A DNA stretch of 64,000 nucleotides from Acanthochromis polyacanthus (GCF_021347895.1 NC_067121.1:14147962-14211961), one strand, 5' to 3'; shown: positions 1-11,552, counted from the stretch's first letter. A program made the numbers and translations. The notes: generated from the sequence alone by a model not told the origin.

Positions 1-1526
1 ATATAGTGGGATGCTCCGGCGTGGGCATCCCAGAGAGAGACAAAGGCAGGAAGAGAGTGAGGAAGGGGGTTGTCTGGCTTATATCAGGCCAGGGGGCCTG
101 GGGAGGACACTGGGCGGAGATGACACTTTTTCGGTGCGATCTTCACTCGTAATCTGATCCTTTCTTTGTTCTCAAAGAAAGAGGAGCAGAGAGCTGACCA
201 CAAGTGGATTAAAAATATGTGATAATAACGAAAAAACACGATCTGTCTGTTCCTCACCATAATCCAGTTAAGCAAAAGTGACCACATATTCCCAAATGTA
301 CAGTTAACAAATATGTGAATATTATGTGAATGTGTTCTAAATACTAAAAATATATGTCACAGTGAAGCTATGATAACATGCCATACATATGATAATGAAT
401 AACACAAGAATTCATAATTAACAAATGGAAAATCATTCCAAAATCATCGTATCCTGTTGAAGAAATTAGATTAAACATCAAAATCAATAAAAATGGTTCT
501 ATTCCTTATAGAAACACCATTTTTGAATATGTTACAGATTAAATACTTTCTGTAACTTTGGTAAATCTGAAAACACAAACTACATCTCAGAAATGTGAGC
601 TTTGAAGATGTTCAGTTCCTTAAAGAAAGTGTGTCTCTATGTGCTCCAGCAGTTCTCTTAAGACAGGTCATAAAATTTTATGACCCCGGAGGCAGGCAGA
701 AAGATCTCCTAAGAGGGGGAGGAAAGATGGCATTCCTGAGAGGGTGAAAAGGAGGTTAGAGCAAGAATAAGGTGTTGATCCAACAAAGCATTTACAGCAT
801 AAAGTGATAGTTATTGTCTTTCAAAAAGGTTCTTCCAGGTGTTTAATGTTCTTGCAGGGAACTCCATCTCTCTGCAGAAGGCCTGAATGTTTTTTACTGT
901 GAATGAAAACACAAAGAAATACATGTATCCCCATGTCTCCAGAAATGGGGGTTGTTCTGTGCTGGAGAGGAGAAAGTTCTGTTCTTATCTGAGTTTGCCA
1001 TCTTTTATGAAATTCCAAAGGCGGAGCTGTGTTCTTACATGCTCTTGCTGCTAACTACAAGTTGCTGTGAGCTAAAAGGACTATGATGCATTCATTTTCC
1101 ATACACCTAAAAAAATGTCAATTTGTGCAAAATTGTACCATTAAAGCAGAGATTATATACTGACCTTGCTCAGTTGTCAATGTCTGATATTTGGTTCTCT
1201 ATCTGCAATACAGGAAAAAAATAATCATATTAATCAGCAAGACACACTGGTATTAATATCTGTAAGTGGGCAACACACATTTGCTTTTACCTCCAAACTT
1301 AAATAAACTAAACAGTAAAATGGTCTTCAAGGTGTGTAATGTACCACATGCAAAATTTTCCATAAAACTTAAAATTTTGGAAAAAGACAAATGAAAATAA
1401 AACATGAAATACATTGATCTTTACAACACAGAAAAAGACAGAAACAGATACATAGACAACTAGAAGAAAAATAATTACATACAAAATCTGCCATATACAG
1501 AAGAAACAAGACGACATGGTCATCAA
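1..1526. other. No recognisable gene; AT-rich noncoding DNA
   Basis: I see no exon, RNA gene or clear repeat boundary here. The open frames are short, lack recognisable domains and look like chance frames in AT-rich DNA. This is likely intergenic sequence left of the ralyl 3' end. Confidence 0.6.
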
Positions 1527-1528
1527 TA

Positions 1529-1810
1529 TCCCCCGCCACATGTGATGTCTATGAGTCTATATCCAAAATAGTGATCAAGGGCCATAACTCTGTGAAATAT
1601 TATCGCACAGGTCTCATTTTCGAACTTGATCAAGGTGTCCATGGTGTGAAGCTACACACTAAATTTCGTAATCCTAGCTGTAATAGTTTCCGAGAAAAGC
1701 TGTCCCCTTCATGTTGGACGCACGGACGGACGGAAGCACGGACGGACGGACGGACGGATGGACGGAGGCCAAACCTATATCCCCCTTTTCCACTTCGTGG
1801 AGGTGGGGGA
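1529..1810. mobile_element. Small TA-flanked inverted-repeat element (MITE)
   Basis: The left end reads TATCCCCCGCCAC and the reverse complement of the right end reads TATCCCCCACCTCCAC, each next to a TA dinucleotide (1527-1528 and 1811-1812). A TA duplication fits a Tc1/mariner-type non-autonomous element. The interior has a GGAC tetranucleotide run near 1724-1766. There is no coding capacity; the frames across it are repeat shadows. Confidence 0.55.
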
Positions 1811-1812
1811 TA

Positions 1813-2469
1813 ATAAGTACTTTTTCCATTTTCCATTGAAGAGCAATGCAACGCATTATCAGGAAATGAAGTGGAAACTAAGTCCCAAATCATGAGTGTA
1901 AGTCTTGACCTTGTTCAAATGTCTGAAAAGCTTCCTGAAAAATCTTCAAAAAATCCCCAAGAGATGTCAGAATTCAGAGGCAGATTTATTGTTGACAGAA
2001 AATCCATGAGCAGTTGTTAGCAGTGATAACACCCCCAAGACAAACCAGAGCTACTGAGCTGTGCATCATCTTCTATGCTATGACAGTTGGGTTTTTTTTC
2101 ACGCCTATAGGGCATATTTTTGATAGGCAGTATTGACACCATTATATTTTTTCTAAATCTATTGGTTAGATCATGAAAAAAGTTATCATATTTCACCACT
2201 AGATCACACTCCACAGAGGACATTAGGTTATCATTAGGTCACGTTTTTACAGAGAACATGCCCAGACATGTTCAGACTAATGCTTTAAGTTTACACCATT
2301 ATGTTTTGAGTTATCTATATATCATTTTCTGGAAAGCATGTGATTTGTCTTTACACCAAAAATACATATCTTACTTTACAATTTCCCAGCTGTGCGTGTC
2401 CTCCACAAACACAGACACACACAGTATCATCGATACATCAGTCATGTCTAGAACCTTCATTATTCTGTA
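1813..2469. other. No recognisable feature
   Basis: AT-rich unique-looking sequence between the small TA-flanked element and the left target duplication of the 8.3 kb hAT element. I see no gene or repeat. Confidence 0.5.
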
Positions 2470-2670
2470 GTTCATACTAGGGCTGGGACTTTAACGCTTT
2501 AATTACAATTAAGTAATTACAGAAGAAATAACGCGTTAAACAAATTAAGGTATTTAATCGCACCTTTCTCAGTTCCCTAATTTGTGGCACACTAGTAACA
2601 CTGATGAGCACTCCAGCCCAATAGGTGGCGGTAATGACCCTAAAGTCTGTCTGCAGCATATGGTCTATAG

Positions 2671-3526
2671 CAGGGGTTGGCAACCCGCGGCTCCGGAGCC
2701 GCATGCGGCTCTTTCAGCCCTCTGTTGTGGCTCCCTGTAACTTTGGAAAATAAATTGTTCTGCCTTTCAGGCGCGTTTCAATGCATTTTAATATAGAGTT
2801 TTATTGTGAAATTACCGCTCTTGTTTTGACGTGTCACTCCCCCGGATGTGCTGCCGGGATTTTCCCCAGTGACAGAGAGCTCAAAGTTGATGCAGAGACA
2901 ACACGGAGCTTCCGATTCCCACACGTTTCATGCCTTTTTTTGTTTTACTCCTGGAGAAGCAACGCCTGTAGTTTCACATCGTTTTGTACTCAAGAATGGC
3001 AAGCCTGTATATTAAAGCTCCACTCCAAGAAAGACGCGTCTTGTCTTTGAGTCAAAAGTACTCATGATAGGGTAATACACATTACTAGCAAGAACACGGC
3101 TCGATGTCCAGGCAGCAGGTCAGAGAGTCAGAGGAGTGTCGTCTTGGAAAATAGGGCAGCGACTTACCGGAGAAAACTTATTAGCTTAAGATAAATAGAT
3201 AACTAGATTTTACAAGTTAAATAGACATTCGCAAAATATTGATTTCCAGCTAATATTAAGTAACATATGAGGTCCAGGAGCAAAAATAACATTAACCAAG
3301 TAAGATAAATATTAGTGGAAGGACATAATTAAAAAAATGAATCTATCTAATTAGAGGCTTTGTAATTAATTAATCACAACTGATTAACAAGGGCATAGAG
3401 GTAAAAAAGCGATATATGCAGTGTTGTCTTCATTTTAAATGCCAAAAGGTTTTTGCGGCTCCCGGTGTTTACTTTTCTGTGGGAAACGGGTCGAAATGGC
3501 TCTTTGAGTGTTAAAGGTTGCCCCTG
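2671..3526. mobile_element. Nested non-autonomous hAT element
   Basis: Begins CAGGGGTTGGCAACC and ends with the reverse complement of CAGGGGCAACC. The flanks are GTCTATAG (2663-2670) and GTCTATGG (3527-3534), an 8-bp duplication with one mismatch, as expected for hAT. The ends carry the motifs GCGGCTC and GGCTCTTT in mirrored order, typical of an abundant vertebrate hAT family. No transposase frame is present. It sits inside the larger hAT element. Confidence 0.8.
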
Positions 3527-3600
3527 GTCTATGGTCTGCAATGAAAAAGATACACAGTGCACAAGGAGGTTTCATGAACAGTGAAGGAACATGAGACTCA

Positions 3601-3813
3601 TTGAGCTTGTTGGAAGGAAAGTTTTCTTTTAAAAATCTTCCTGATGTCAGCTTGTATAAAAGCGTGATTGTTTGCAAATTGTACAACAAAGAGCTTTCTG
3701 ATCACCGCAGCACATCAGGCCGATGGCATCACTTCAATGCTAAACATGTTGCTGTTAGCACCAGAGCTAATGTTTGTTACGACAGTCCTGCTAATGGTGT
3801 AGCCATCCCATAA
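3601..3813 (+). pseudogene. BED-type zinc-finger exon of a hAT transposase (degenerate)
   Basis: The 70-residue frame carries a stretch resembling the BED zinc finger at the N-terminus of many hAT transposases: VCKLYNKEL, then an HRSTS segment, then HHFNAKH. The second finger cysteine position is tyrosine (CKLY rather than CxxC), so zinc binding should be lost. No RNase H-like catalytic domain follows; the 3.2 kb element begins 13 bases downstream. In context this is the remnant DNA-binding exon of the surrounding hAT element. I infer the assignment from motif spacing only. Confidence 0.55.
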
Positions 3814-4826
3814 TAGACCACTTTACAGTCCCTCCAGGATTTCGCGGGCGTTTTTCATGATTGTTACAGCCGAAAATACCTGAATTCACGGCAGCTTTTC
3901 TTAAAAATTGCGATAAAAGTTGTGATGCTTATTTGTTGTGATGAAATTGCGGGAGACAGTGACAACTGCTAAAAAGCTGCATTTTTCCAGCTTGTAGAAC
4001 ATGTTTCAACACTGTAATTGACAATATTTATTCCGAAATTAATTATTTAATGTTCCAACCCATTTCCACAAGCTGGCACACTTTGGTGGGACATTAGCAG
4101 CAGCCAGATACTGGTTTAATATGACGTAGTTGGTAGATTTACGGCACAAATTCATAATTTACTATTGAATGAATCATATTTGTACATATCTGTCAGTGGC
4201 TTAAAAAGTTAATTTCACTTCCTGGCACACACGTGTTCACACACACGCTCACGGCTTGTCACGTCAATTAACAAGAAGAGAGCGCAGTACTCCACCAAGG
4301 AAGGTGTGTGTTCTGCATGTGTATATACCAAATCGCGTGACCTAAATATGTAGCAGGCGACGGGAATTGATGGAACTCAGAAACATCCCCACAATTTAAT
4401 TAGTTGTTCCTTGTGTCATTTCCGATACGTCCACAGTGGTAGATCTGTTGTAGGATCACAATCATGTGATCGTCAGCAGGCCGCTGAGGTAGCTTGTTGC
4501 CATGGTTATCGTGCTGCTATCAGACGCCGTGCCGCTATGAATCCTTAACAAATCCGTGGATCCAAACTTTAAGCCGTATCACTCTAATCATTTGGTCCTT
4601 GTGTCACTTCTGACCGACCCTGAAAATTTAATTCAAATCCCTGAGTCCGTTTTTGAGTGATGTTGGTAACAGAGAAATGATTCACACACGCTGATGGTCA
4701 CATAACTCCGCCGTGTTCTTTGGTGGAACAATTAATCTAAGTTACCTTATTCTTTCAGTGCTCTAACGGATCTGGATGTAACAGTTTCCATCATAGTGAT
4801 TTGTCTGGTCTGTTGTCTGCTCATTT

Positions 4827-5530
4827 TGTTACGGTCTGAGGTTGGAACCCGAGCAGAGAACACTCAACGAGGCAGGCTGAACGAGAATACTGGCTTTAAT
4901 GGAGGAAAGGTCGAGGGGAAATGCGAGAGGAGCAGAGGGATAGCCGGTGGAGGGAGGAGCCCGGGACGTGGTATAGCGGAGTTGGGGATCAGTGGTGGGA
5001 GGTCGTCCGGGATGACTGTAGTGTGGTGCCGGTGAGCTGGTGGATGCCGGGACAGCGGAGCGCGGACTGGTGGTTCGGTGTCCGGGACCAGCGGTGGCCA
5101 ACATGTGTCTGGACTGGGGTGGGAGGCAGATCTGGTGGGGCGTCAGGAGGAGAGGGAGCCAGGCGGGGGGAAGACCAGAGTCTGGGGGAAAGCGGCAGGT
5201 TATCCAGGTGAAGGGCTCCGAGGGAGAGGACAGAGGAGACCGGGAGGAACGGCAGGCGATCTGGGCAGCTGGACTGGGGAGTCTGAAAGCACAGGTATAA
5301 TTAGTTTGCGAAAAAGCACGAAGCAGAGCATATGCAGAGGCGAGAACGAAACTAACTGTGGTAGCAGAGTTTACTATCTGGCAGGGTGTGGAGGGTTTGA
5401 CTGGTCTATATGGCAGAGGAGGTAATCAGCAGGATGGTGTACAGCTGCCCGGGCACCGGAGGGAGACGCTGATTGCCAAGCAGAGGCAGCCGTGAAGCTG
5501 CACTCCACTATGGCAGCAGCGGGAAAGAGC

Positions 5531-5560
<30 letters not shown>
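4827..5560 (-). mobile_element. LTR-like block, minus orientation; far edge unresolved
   Basis: The plus strand starts TGTTACGGTCTGAGG, which in minus orientation is an LTR 3' end finishing in CCGTAACA, a common end of fish Ty3/Gypsy LTRs. The block is G-rich with repeated GGAGG and GGGAC words and runs into a GA/G microsatellite. I could not find the partner edge or a 5-bp duplication. The open frames at 4796-5425 have no domains and are treated as noncoding. Confidence 0.4.
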
Positions 5561-5565
<5 letters not shown>

Positions 5566-5572
5566 GGGGGGA
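5528..5572. repeat. (GA)n followed by poly-G
   Basis: A GA dinucleotide run passes directly into a run of about 17 G. It probably reflects slippage and may be poorly resolved in assembly. Confidence 0.9.
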
Positions 5573-5809
5573 GAATGGAGTCGGGACAGAGCTGAGGATG
5601 TGGAGGCATTTCAGCCATTCTAATACGTTTCGTGTTTTTTTAAAAAAAAAAGTGTGTATCAATGGATGATTTTTCTTCTTTTTTTTGTATTCCCACAATA
5701 TTGCACGAGTGTAAAACAGTTTAGCTCCGCTTTGGTGAAGAACATCAGCGAATTAATTGTTTTTCACGGTCTTCAGCAGTAATTTTTGTTGGTAAATGAG
5801 AGACATTAG

Positions 5810-5976
5810 CAGTGGCGGCTGGTGGTGAAATTTGTTGGGTGGGCTAACAAATGCATAACACCGATTAAATGGTTAACACAGCTGCACAGTTACATCAATT
5901 ACAGGTACACTATACTTTTTTAGTGCTCCACATCAACACTCTCTCTCACTCACTCTCTCACTCAAACACACACACA

Positions 5977-6034
<58 letters not shown>

Positions 6035-6805
6035 ACTACAAAACATGTTCCAACTGCAACGACTGCCCACAGATAGCCGGCTGCAACTGTCTTATTACAA
6101 CTGTTTGGCGACATGTAGTGCAAAACACGCCTTCAGCACAACAGATGACCTCAGCAAAAACAAGGTGTCACAGTCCTTTAACAGGTCAACATTGGGCCTA
6201 CCTTATTTGAAAAGAAGCTCACATCGACAACCGATGTGATCCCAGTCTCTTAACTTCCAGTTTTTCCTCCAAAGACATTGAGGAAAATGGACATGAAAGC
6301 AAATAATCCACCTCGTGGATGCTAACGCCCGCCATAGCTTAACCTTTACTCGCTGTGTCAAAGGCCTGTGGGTTGACCGAAGTTAGCCCAAATGTTCAGT
6401 AAATCATGGGGGCGGGACATGACGCCTGTCAATCACTTACTAGAACGAAATGAATGAAAGCCACCGCTGTGTTAACTCGCTGCTATTGGTCAAAAGTCAG
6501 TGGCCTGTGGGCTGCCTGAAGTTAGCCCAAATGATCAGTAAATCACGGGGGCGGGACATGACACCTGTCAATCACTTACAAGAGCGAAATGAATGAAAGC
6601 GGACGGTATCTGCTGGGGCTGTAAAAGATAAGCCCATTTAGCGATATTCTATGTTTTTTTTTACTGATTGGTGCTGTTTCTACCTTTTTTTCACCTAAAC
6701 TTAAAACAATCTGTTGTAAGTTATTTAAAAAATAATTTTCTCATCTTTTTTGTGTTTGCTTGGGAGGACTTAGCCCTGTTAGCCCATTTATACCAGCCGT
6801 CCCTG
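5810..6805. mobile_element. Non-autonomous hAT element (CAGTGGCGGCTGG family), copy 1
   Basis: The left end CAGTGGCGGCTGGTG pairs with the right end (reverse complement CAGGGACGGCTGGTA). The exact 8-bp word GACATTAG flanks it at 5802-5809 and 6806-6813. A second copy with its own duplication lies at 48945-49768. Copy 1 has a longer CA microsatellite and an internal tandem duplication of about 138 bp (units starting near 6363 and 6501) that copy 2 lacks. No protein is encoded. Confidence 0.85.
5965..6033. repeat. (CA)n microsatellite inside hAT copy 1
   Basis: About 65 bases of nearly pure CA repeat; the hAT copy at 48945-49768 has a shorter tract at the equivalent site. The histidine/threonine-rich frame across it is an artefact. 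Confidence 0.9.
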
Positions 6806-7186
6806 GACATTAGTATCACACGTCTGCATCTTCAAACCATAATTAAGGAAGTGAATTCGGTGACGTACATGCATTACGTTTGCGCTGGGAGCTGCTATGA
6901 TTGGTGGATCTCATGGGAGGCGGGCCAAAATTGTGGGAAAGTTGCAGTGATTGGACAAAATTGCAAGGCCGCGAAAAATTTGGGGACATTGGTTGATTTT
7001 GTGTGAATTCGCGCAATTGCAACATTGCGAATTCCTGGAGGGACTGACTTTAGAAGACACTGAAAGTGCTTTAGTTTACAAAAAGTCATACAGTGTTGAA
7101 TATAATTGCTATAATTGCATTTTGAGTTTGCAGTAATCTGTGAATGTAGTAGACAGATGAAAAATGCAGATAAATAGAAATGAAAT

Positions 7187-7270
7187 AAACATTTTTGTGG
7201 TTTAAGTTATTACACTGCCAAAAAGGTGGAGCCTCAGCAGAGTAACAACTTAAACCACAAAAATGTCTGC
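7187..7270. repeat. Short inverted repeat (hairpin)
   Basis: ACATTTTTGTGGTTTAAGTT-type sequence on the left is mirrored by AACTTAAACCACAAAAATGT on the right around a loop of roughly 30 bases. It lies in the surviving interior of the outer hAT element. It may be a subterminal hairpin or a tiny MITE. Confidence 0.55.
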
Positions 7271-7806
7271 CTTTTAATAACTTAATTATGAATTTTTAGT
7301 TCGCGAAAAAATATTTTTGTTCATAAATAAAAATTTCTATTTCTAAAAAGAGAACCATCAAAATGAAACCATTTATTAGACCCAGAAACTATGAAAACAG
7401 AATTAATCTGTGGATTTTCAACTTTCTGAAGGTCCTTGTACTACTTCTGCTTTTGTTATAGCCATACAGTGGGGAAAAAACACAACTAAATCCAGGCTTT
7501 AAATCATCCAAGTCACTTTTTTCTATACGTCCAATTTTAAAATTGTATTAATTTTTTTTTTAGAAATTTTAAATTATACACACGTCTATTCATAAATTCA
7601 ACTCTTCTTCTTTTCCTTTCGGCTTTTCCCTTCAGGGGTTGCAGCAGTGAATCAATTGCCTCCATCGAACCCTGTCTGCTGCATCCCCTTCTCTCACACC
7701 AACTACCTTCATGTCCTCCCAAACCACATCCATAAACCTCCTCTTTGGTCTTCCTCTAGGCCTCCTGCCTGGCAGTGGGAAACTCAGCATCCTTCTACCA
7801 ATATAT

Positions 7807-8250
7807 TCACTCTCTCTGTCCGAACCATCTCAGTCTGGCCTCTCTGACTTTATCTCCAAAGCCTCTAACATGTGCTGTCCCTCTGATGTACTCATTCCTG
7901 ATCCTATCCATCCTGGTCACTCTCAACGAGAACCTCAGCATCTTCAGTTCTGCTACCTCCAGCTCTGCCTCTTGTCTTTTTCTCAGGGACACTGTCTCCA
8001 GACCAAACAACATGGCTGGTCTCACCACAGTTTTGTAAACCTTTCCTTTCATTTTAGCTGAAACTCTTCTATCACACATCACACCTGACACTTTTCTCCA
8101 GCCGTTCCAGCCTGCCTGTACACGCTTCTTCACCTCTTTTCCACACTCTCCATTGCTCTGGACTGTTGACCCTAAGTACTTAAAATCCTCCACCTTCTTG
8201 ATCTCTTCTCCCTGTAACCTCACTCTTCCACTTGGGTCCCTCTCATTCAC
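7807..8250 (-). pseudogene. C-terminal part of the RTE LINE reverse transcriptase
   Basis: A 147-residue frame beginning MNERDPSGRVRLQG and containing KYLGSTVQSNGECG and RPAMLFGLETVSLRKRQ. This is the usual region after the RT palm in fish RTE elements (thumb and C-terminal domain). It is separated from the main frame (8501-10288) by frameshifts between 8250 and 8500, where the ADD catalytic triplet sits out of frame. Confidence 0.8.
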
Positions 8251-8500
8251 ACACAGATACTCCCGTCTTACTGTGGCTAACCTTCATTCCTCTCGTTTCC
8301 AGGGCAAACCTCCAAGCCTCTAGCTTCTCCTCCACCTGTTCCCTGCTCTCACTACAGATCACAATGTCATCTGCAAAACATCATAGTCCATGGAGACTCC
8401 TGTCTAACCTCGTCTGTCATCCTGTCCATCACCATAGCAAGCAAGAAGGGGCTCAGAGCTGATTCCTGATGTAGTCCCACCTCCACCTTGAACTCCTCTG

Positions 8501-10288
8501 TCACACCGACAGTACCACTATCTTACAGTCCTCATACATGTCCTGCACCACTCTAACATATTTCTCTGCCACTCCAGACTTCCTCATACAAAACCACAGT
8601 TCCTCTCTGGGCACCCTGTCATAAGCTTTCTCCAGATCTACAAAGACACAATGCAGCTCCTTCTGACCTTCTCTGTACTTCTCTATCAACATCCTCAAAG
8701 CAAATATTGCATCTGTTGTACTCTTTCTTGGCATGAGACCATACTGCTGCTCACAGATGTTCACCGCTGCCCTTGGTCTAGCTTCAACTGCTCTTTCCCA
8801 TAGCTTCATCGTGTGGCTCATCAACCCAGTCAGAAACTCTACTGCTACCTCTCCGAGGCACTTACATACTTCCACAGGTATATCATCAGGACCAAGTGCC
8901 TTTCCACTCTTCATCCTCTTCAATGCCCTCGTCACTTCATCCTTACTAATCTTTGCTACTTCCTGGTCCACAACAGTCACCTCTTCTACTCTTCGTTCTC
9001 TCTCATTTTCCTCATTCATCAACTCTTCAAAGTACTCTTTCCATCTTTCCATCACACTATTGGCACCTGTCAACACACTTCCATCCTTATCCTTTATCAC
9101 CCTAACTTGCTGCACGTCCTTCCCATCTCTGTCTCTCTGCCTTGCCAACCTATACAGGTCAGTCTCTCCCTCCTTACTGTCCAACCTAGCATACAAGTCA
9201 TCGTAAGCCCCTTGTTTGGCCTTTGCCACCTCTACTTTCACCTTACGCTGCATCTCCCTGTACTCCTGTCTACTCTCTTCAGTCCTCTCAGTGTCCCACT
9301 TCTTCTTAGCTAACCTCTTTCTCTGGATCCACTCCTGCACCTCCTCATTCCACCACCAAGTCTCCTTATCTCCTTTCCTTCCAGATGACACACCAAGTAC
9401 TCTCCGACCTGTCTCCCTGATCACATTTGCTGTAGTTGTCCGGTCATCTGGAAGCACCTCCTGACCATCCAAAGCCTGCCTCAACTCTTTCCTGAAAGTC
9501 ATACAACATTCTTCCTTTTTCAGCTTCCACCATTTGGTCCTCTGCTCTGCCTTTGCCCTCTTTGTCTTCTTCACCACCAGGGTCATCCTACACACCACCA
9601 TCCTATGCTGTCTGGCTACACTCTCACCTACCACTACTTTGCAGTCACTGATCTCCTTCAGATTACACCGTCTACACAAGATGTAGTCTACCTGTGTGCT
9701 CCTATCTGCACTCTTATAGGTCACCCTATGTTCCTGCCTCTTCTGGAAGAAAGTATTCACTACAGCCATTTCCATCCTTTTTGCAAAGTCAACCACCATC
9801 TGTCCTTCTGCGTTTCTCTCCTGGATACCAAACCTGCCCATGACCTCCTCATCATCTCTGTTTCCTGCACCAACATGTCCGTTGAAGTCTGCACCAATGA
9901 CAACTCTCTCACTTCTAGGGATGCTCTGCATCACTTCATCAAGGTCCAACCAGAATTTCTGCTTCTCCTCCAGCTCACATCCTACCTGTGGAGCATACCC
10001 ACTAACAACATTGAACATCACACCTTCGATTTCTAGCTTCAGGCTCATCACTCGATCTGACACTCTTTTTACTTCCAGGACATTTCTAACAAATTCCTCT
10101 TTCAAGATAACTCCTACTCCATTTCTCTTCCTATCAACACCATGATAGAACAACTTGAACCCTGCTCCTAAACTTCTAGCTTTACTACCTTTCCACCTGG
10201 TCTCCTGGACACACAGTATGTCCACCTTCCTCCTCTGCATCATGTCAACCAGCTCTCTACCTTTTCCTGTCATAGTTCCAACATTCAA
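8501..10288 (-). pseudogene. RTE LINE ORF: APE endonuclease plus reverse transcriptase
   Basis: A 595-residue frame. Residues about 20-240 form an APE-like endonuclease that nicks target DNA: VQETRW carries the metal-binding Glu, then [22 protein letters not shown], and ARQHRMV with the catalytic-type His. Residues about 460-590 are reverse transcriptase: [12 protein letters not shown], then [12 protein letters not shown] with the first catalytic Asp. The text runs from [15 protein letters not shown] directly into later RT sequence, so an early RT block is deleted. The frame is lost near 8500, before the ADD motif, which is still visible in another frame near 8365. An upstream frame (10542-10285) may be the 5' extension. 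Inactive as it stands. Confidence 0.85.
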
Positions 10289-10746
10289 AGACTCTTGGTG
10301 TTCCTCTTCTCTCTCTTCCTACGAACACACCTTCCTCCCCTCCTTCTTCGACCAACAGTTGTCCATTTTCCACCGGCACCCTGTAGGTCGACAGCACCGA
10401 TGGCGGTTGTTGTTAACCTGGGCCTCGACCGATCCGGTATGGAAGCCATACATTTGATTCGCATGTTTGATTTGGCCAAAGTTTTATGTCGGATGCCCTT
10501 CCTGTCACAACCCTCTGTATTTATCCAGGCTTGGGACGGCACAATAAGACACTGGCTTGTGTCCCCTTGCGGCTACATTTATTTATTAATTCAACTGTGA
10601 ACCAAAATTTATTTGAACTGACAATAATTACATATTGTGTCAAATACTGCTGTTTGACAAAAATACGAATAATTGCAATTAATTACAAAGCCTGCAATTA
10701 ATTAGATAAAATGAAATTTTAATCACGTCCCACCACTAGTTCATAC

Positions 10747-11161
10747 ATGTCTTAACTCTATACTTCAGTCTAATAGCATTTGTTGTAATTATATAATATT
10801 TTATATTAGTATATTGCACCAAAAAAATATTACACTAAGGAAAGAGACTAAAGTTGTCAGCGGAGAGGAATTGTTCGAGGGGCATTTTTAGATAGAGCCT
10901 ATACTGTTTTAGCCAGAACATCTGCATCTCCTGACACTTCCATGTGCTAATATCTTCTCCTCTGAGACATTATCTTCATTGAATCGATACAAAGAATTGG
11001 AGACTTTTAGTTTATTTTAACTTTAATGCCAGTGGTATGTATGTATGAGAGGGCTATCATTTATTTGGAGTGTGTCCTAAATGAGCAACTGAAAATAGTC
11101 AAGAAAAAATGCACTCTTTACCGATGTTTGAGAAACACTTACAAAAACTTTAGTCATTGGC
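10747..11161. other. No recognisable gene
   Basis: AT-rich sequence between the outer hAT element and the SINE. No domain-bearing frame or clear repeat end is seen. Confidence 0.5.
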
Positions 11162-11173
11162 TGTTTTCAGGAA

Positions 11174-11540
11174 GGCTGCACAGTGCTGTAGTGGTTAGCA
11201 CTTTCGCCTTGCAGCAAGAAGATCCCCGGTTCAAATCCCGGGGTGGGCCTGGGATCTTTCTGCATGGTGTTTGCATGTTGTCCCTGTGCATGCGTGGGTT
11301 TTCTCCCGGTACTCCGGCTTCCTCCCACAGTCCAAAAATATGCTGAGGGTAATTGATCACTCTAAATTGCCCGTAGGTGTGAATGTGAGTGTGATTGTCT
11401 GTCTGTATATGTAGCCCTGCGACAGACCGGTGACCTGTCCAGGGTGTCCCCTGCCTTCGCCCGAGTCAGCTAAGATAGGCTCCAGCACCCCCCGCGACCC
11501 TAGTGAGGATAAAGCGGTGTGTAGAGTATGGATGGATGGA
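11174..11540 (+). mobile_element. tRNA-derived SINE with LINE-type tail, plus strand
   Basis: The head GGCTGCACAGTGCTGTAGTGG has an A-box-like segment and GGTTCAAATCC matches an RNA polymerase III B-box. The body continues to GTCCAGGGTGTCCCC, CGCGACCCTAGTGAGGAT and a (GGAT)n tail. The 12-bp word TGTTTTCAGGAA flanks it exactly (11162-11173 and 11541-11552), showing L1-like target-primed insertion. A second copy is at 45135-45490 and a tail fragment at 38179-38246. Confidence 0.9.
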
Positions 11541-11552
11541 TGTTTTCAGGAA

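Larger units (their letters stand above)
3826..7046. mobile_element. DNA transposon with CAGTCCCTCCAGG inverted ends and 6-bp duplication
   Basis: The left end CAGTCCCTCCAGGATTTCGC matches the reverse complement of the right end (CAGTCCCTCCAGGAATTCGC) almost perfectly. The flanking word ACTTTA occurs at 3820-3825 and 7047-7052. A 6-bp duplication is unusual for hAT (8) or Harbinger (3), so the superfamily is open. I see no transposase; the interior contains an LTR-like block (from 4827) and a hAT MITE (5810-6805). It lies inside the 2478-10738 hAT element. Confidence 0.7.
7604..10587 (-). mobile_element. RTE-type LINE, minus strand, internally damaged
   Basis: A non-LTR retrotransposon flanked by the 9-bp word AATTCAACT (7595-7603 and 10588-10596), which gives both edges. 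It encodes an APE-type endonuclease followed by reverse transcriptase (8501-10288) and a C-terminal piece (7807-8250). The 3' end at the left finishes in GGAAAAGAAGAAGA-type sequence. It lies inside the 2478-10738 hAT element, so it arrived later. Frameshifts and an internal RT deletion make it inactive. Confidence 0.85.
2478..10738. mobile_element. hAT superfamily DNA transposon, inactivated and invaded
   Basis: The left end is TAGGGCTGGGAC and the right end, read in reverse complement, is TAGTGGTGGGAC. Both are flanked by the same 8-bp word GTTCATAC (2470-2477 and 10739-10746), which is the hAT signature. The subterminal parts share AATTAC-rich blocks. The interior keeps a degenerate BED zinc-finger exon (3601-3813). 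Most of the 8.3 kb is later insertions: a second hAT element (2671-3526), a 3.2 kb inverted-repeat element (3826-7046) and an RTE LINE (7604-10587). Without these, roughly 1.2 kb of the original copy remains, far too little for a complete transposase. Confidence 0.85.

Noticed and set aside
1571..1813. 80-residue frame with an RTDGRTDGR repeat
   Set aside because: The repeat is a GGAC tetranucleotide run in a MITE.
4796..5425. Several overlapping Gly/Arg-rich frames
   Set aside because: They lie in a G-rich LTR-like block in all frames at once, lack domains and are explained by base composition.
5869..6210. 113-residue frame with a His/Thr run
   Set aside because: The run is a (CA)n microsatellite inside a hAT MITE; the second MITE copy breaks the frame differently.
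8733..9313. Ser/Leu-rich plus-strand frames of 157-166 residues
   Set aside because: Antisense shadows of the RTE LINE ORF.
11174..11260. Possible tRNA gene
   Set aside because: A- and B-box words are present, but the sequence continues into a SINE body with a LINE-like tail and a 12-bp duplication.
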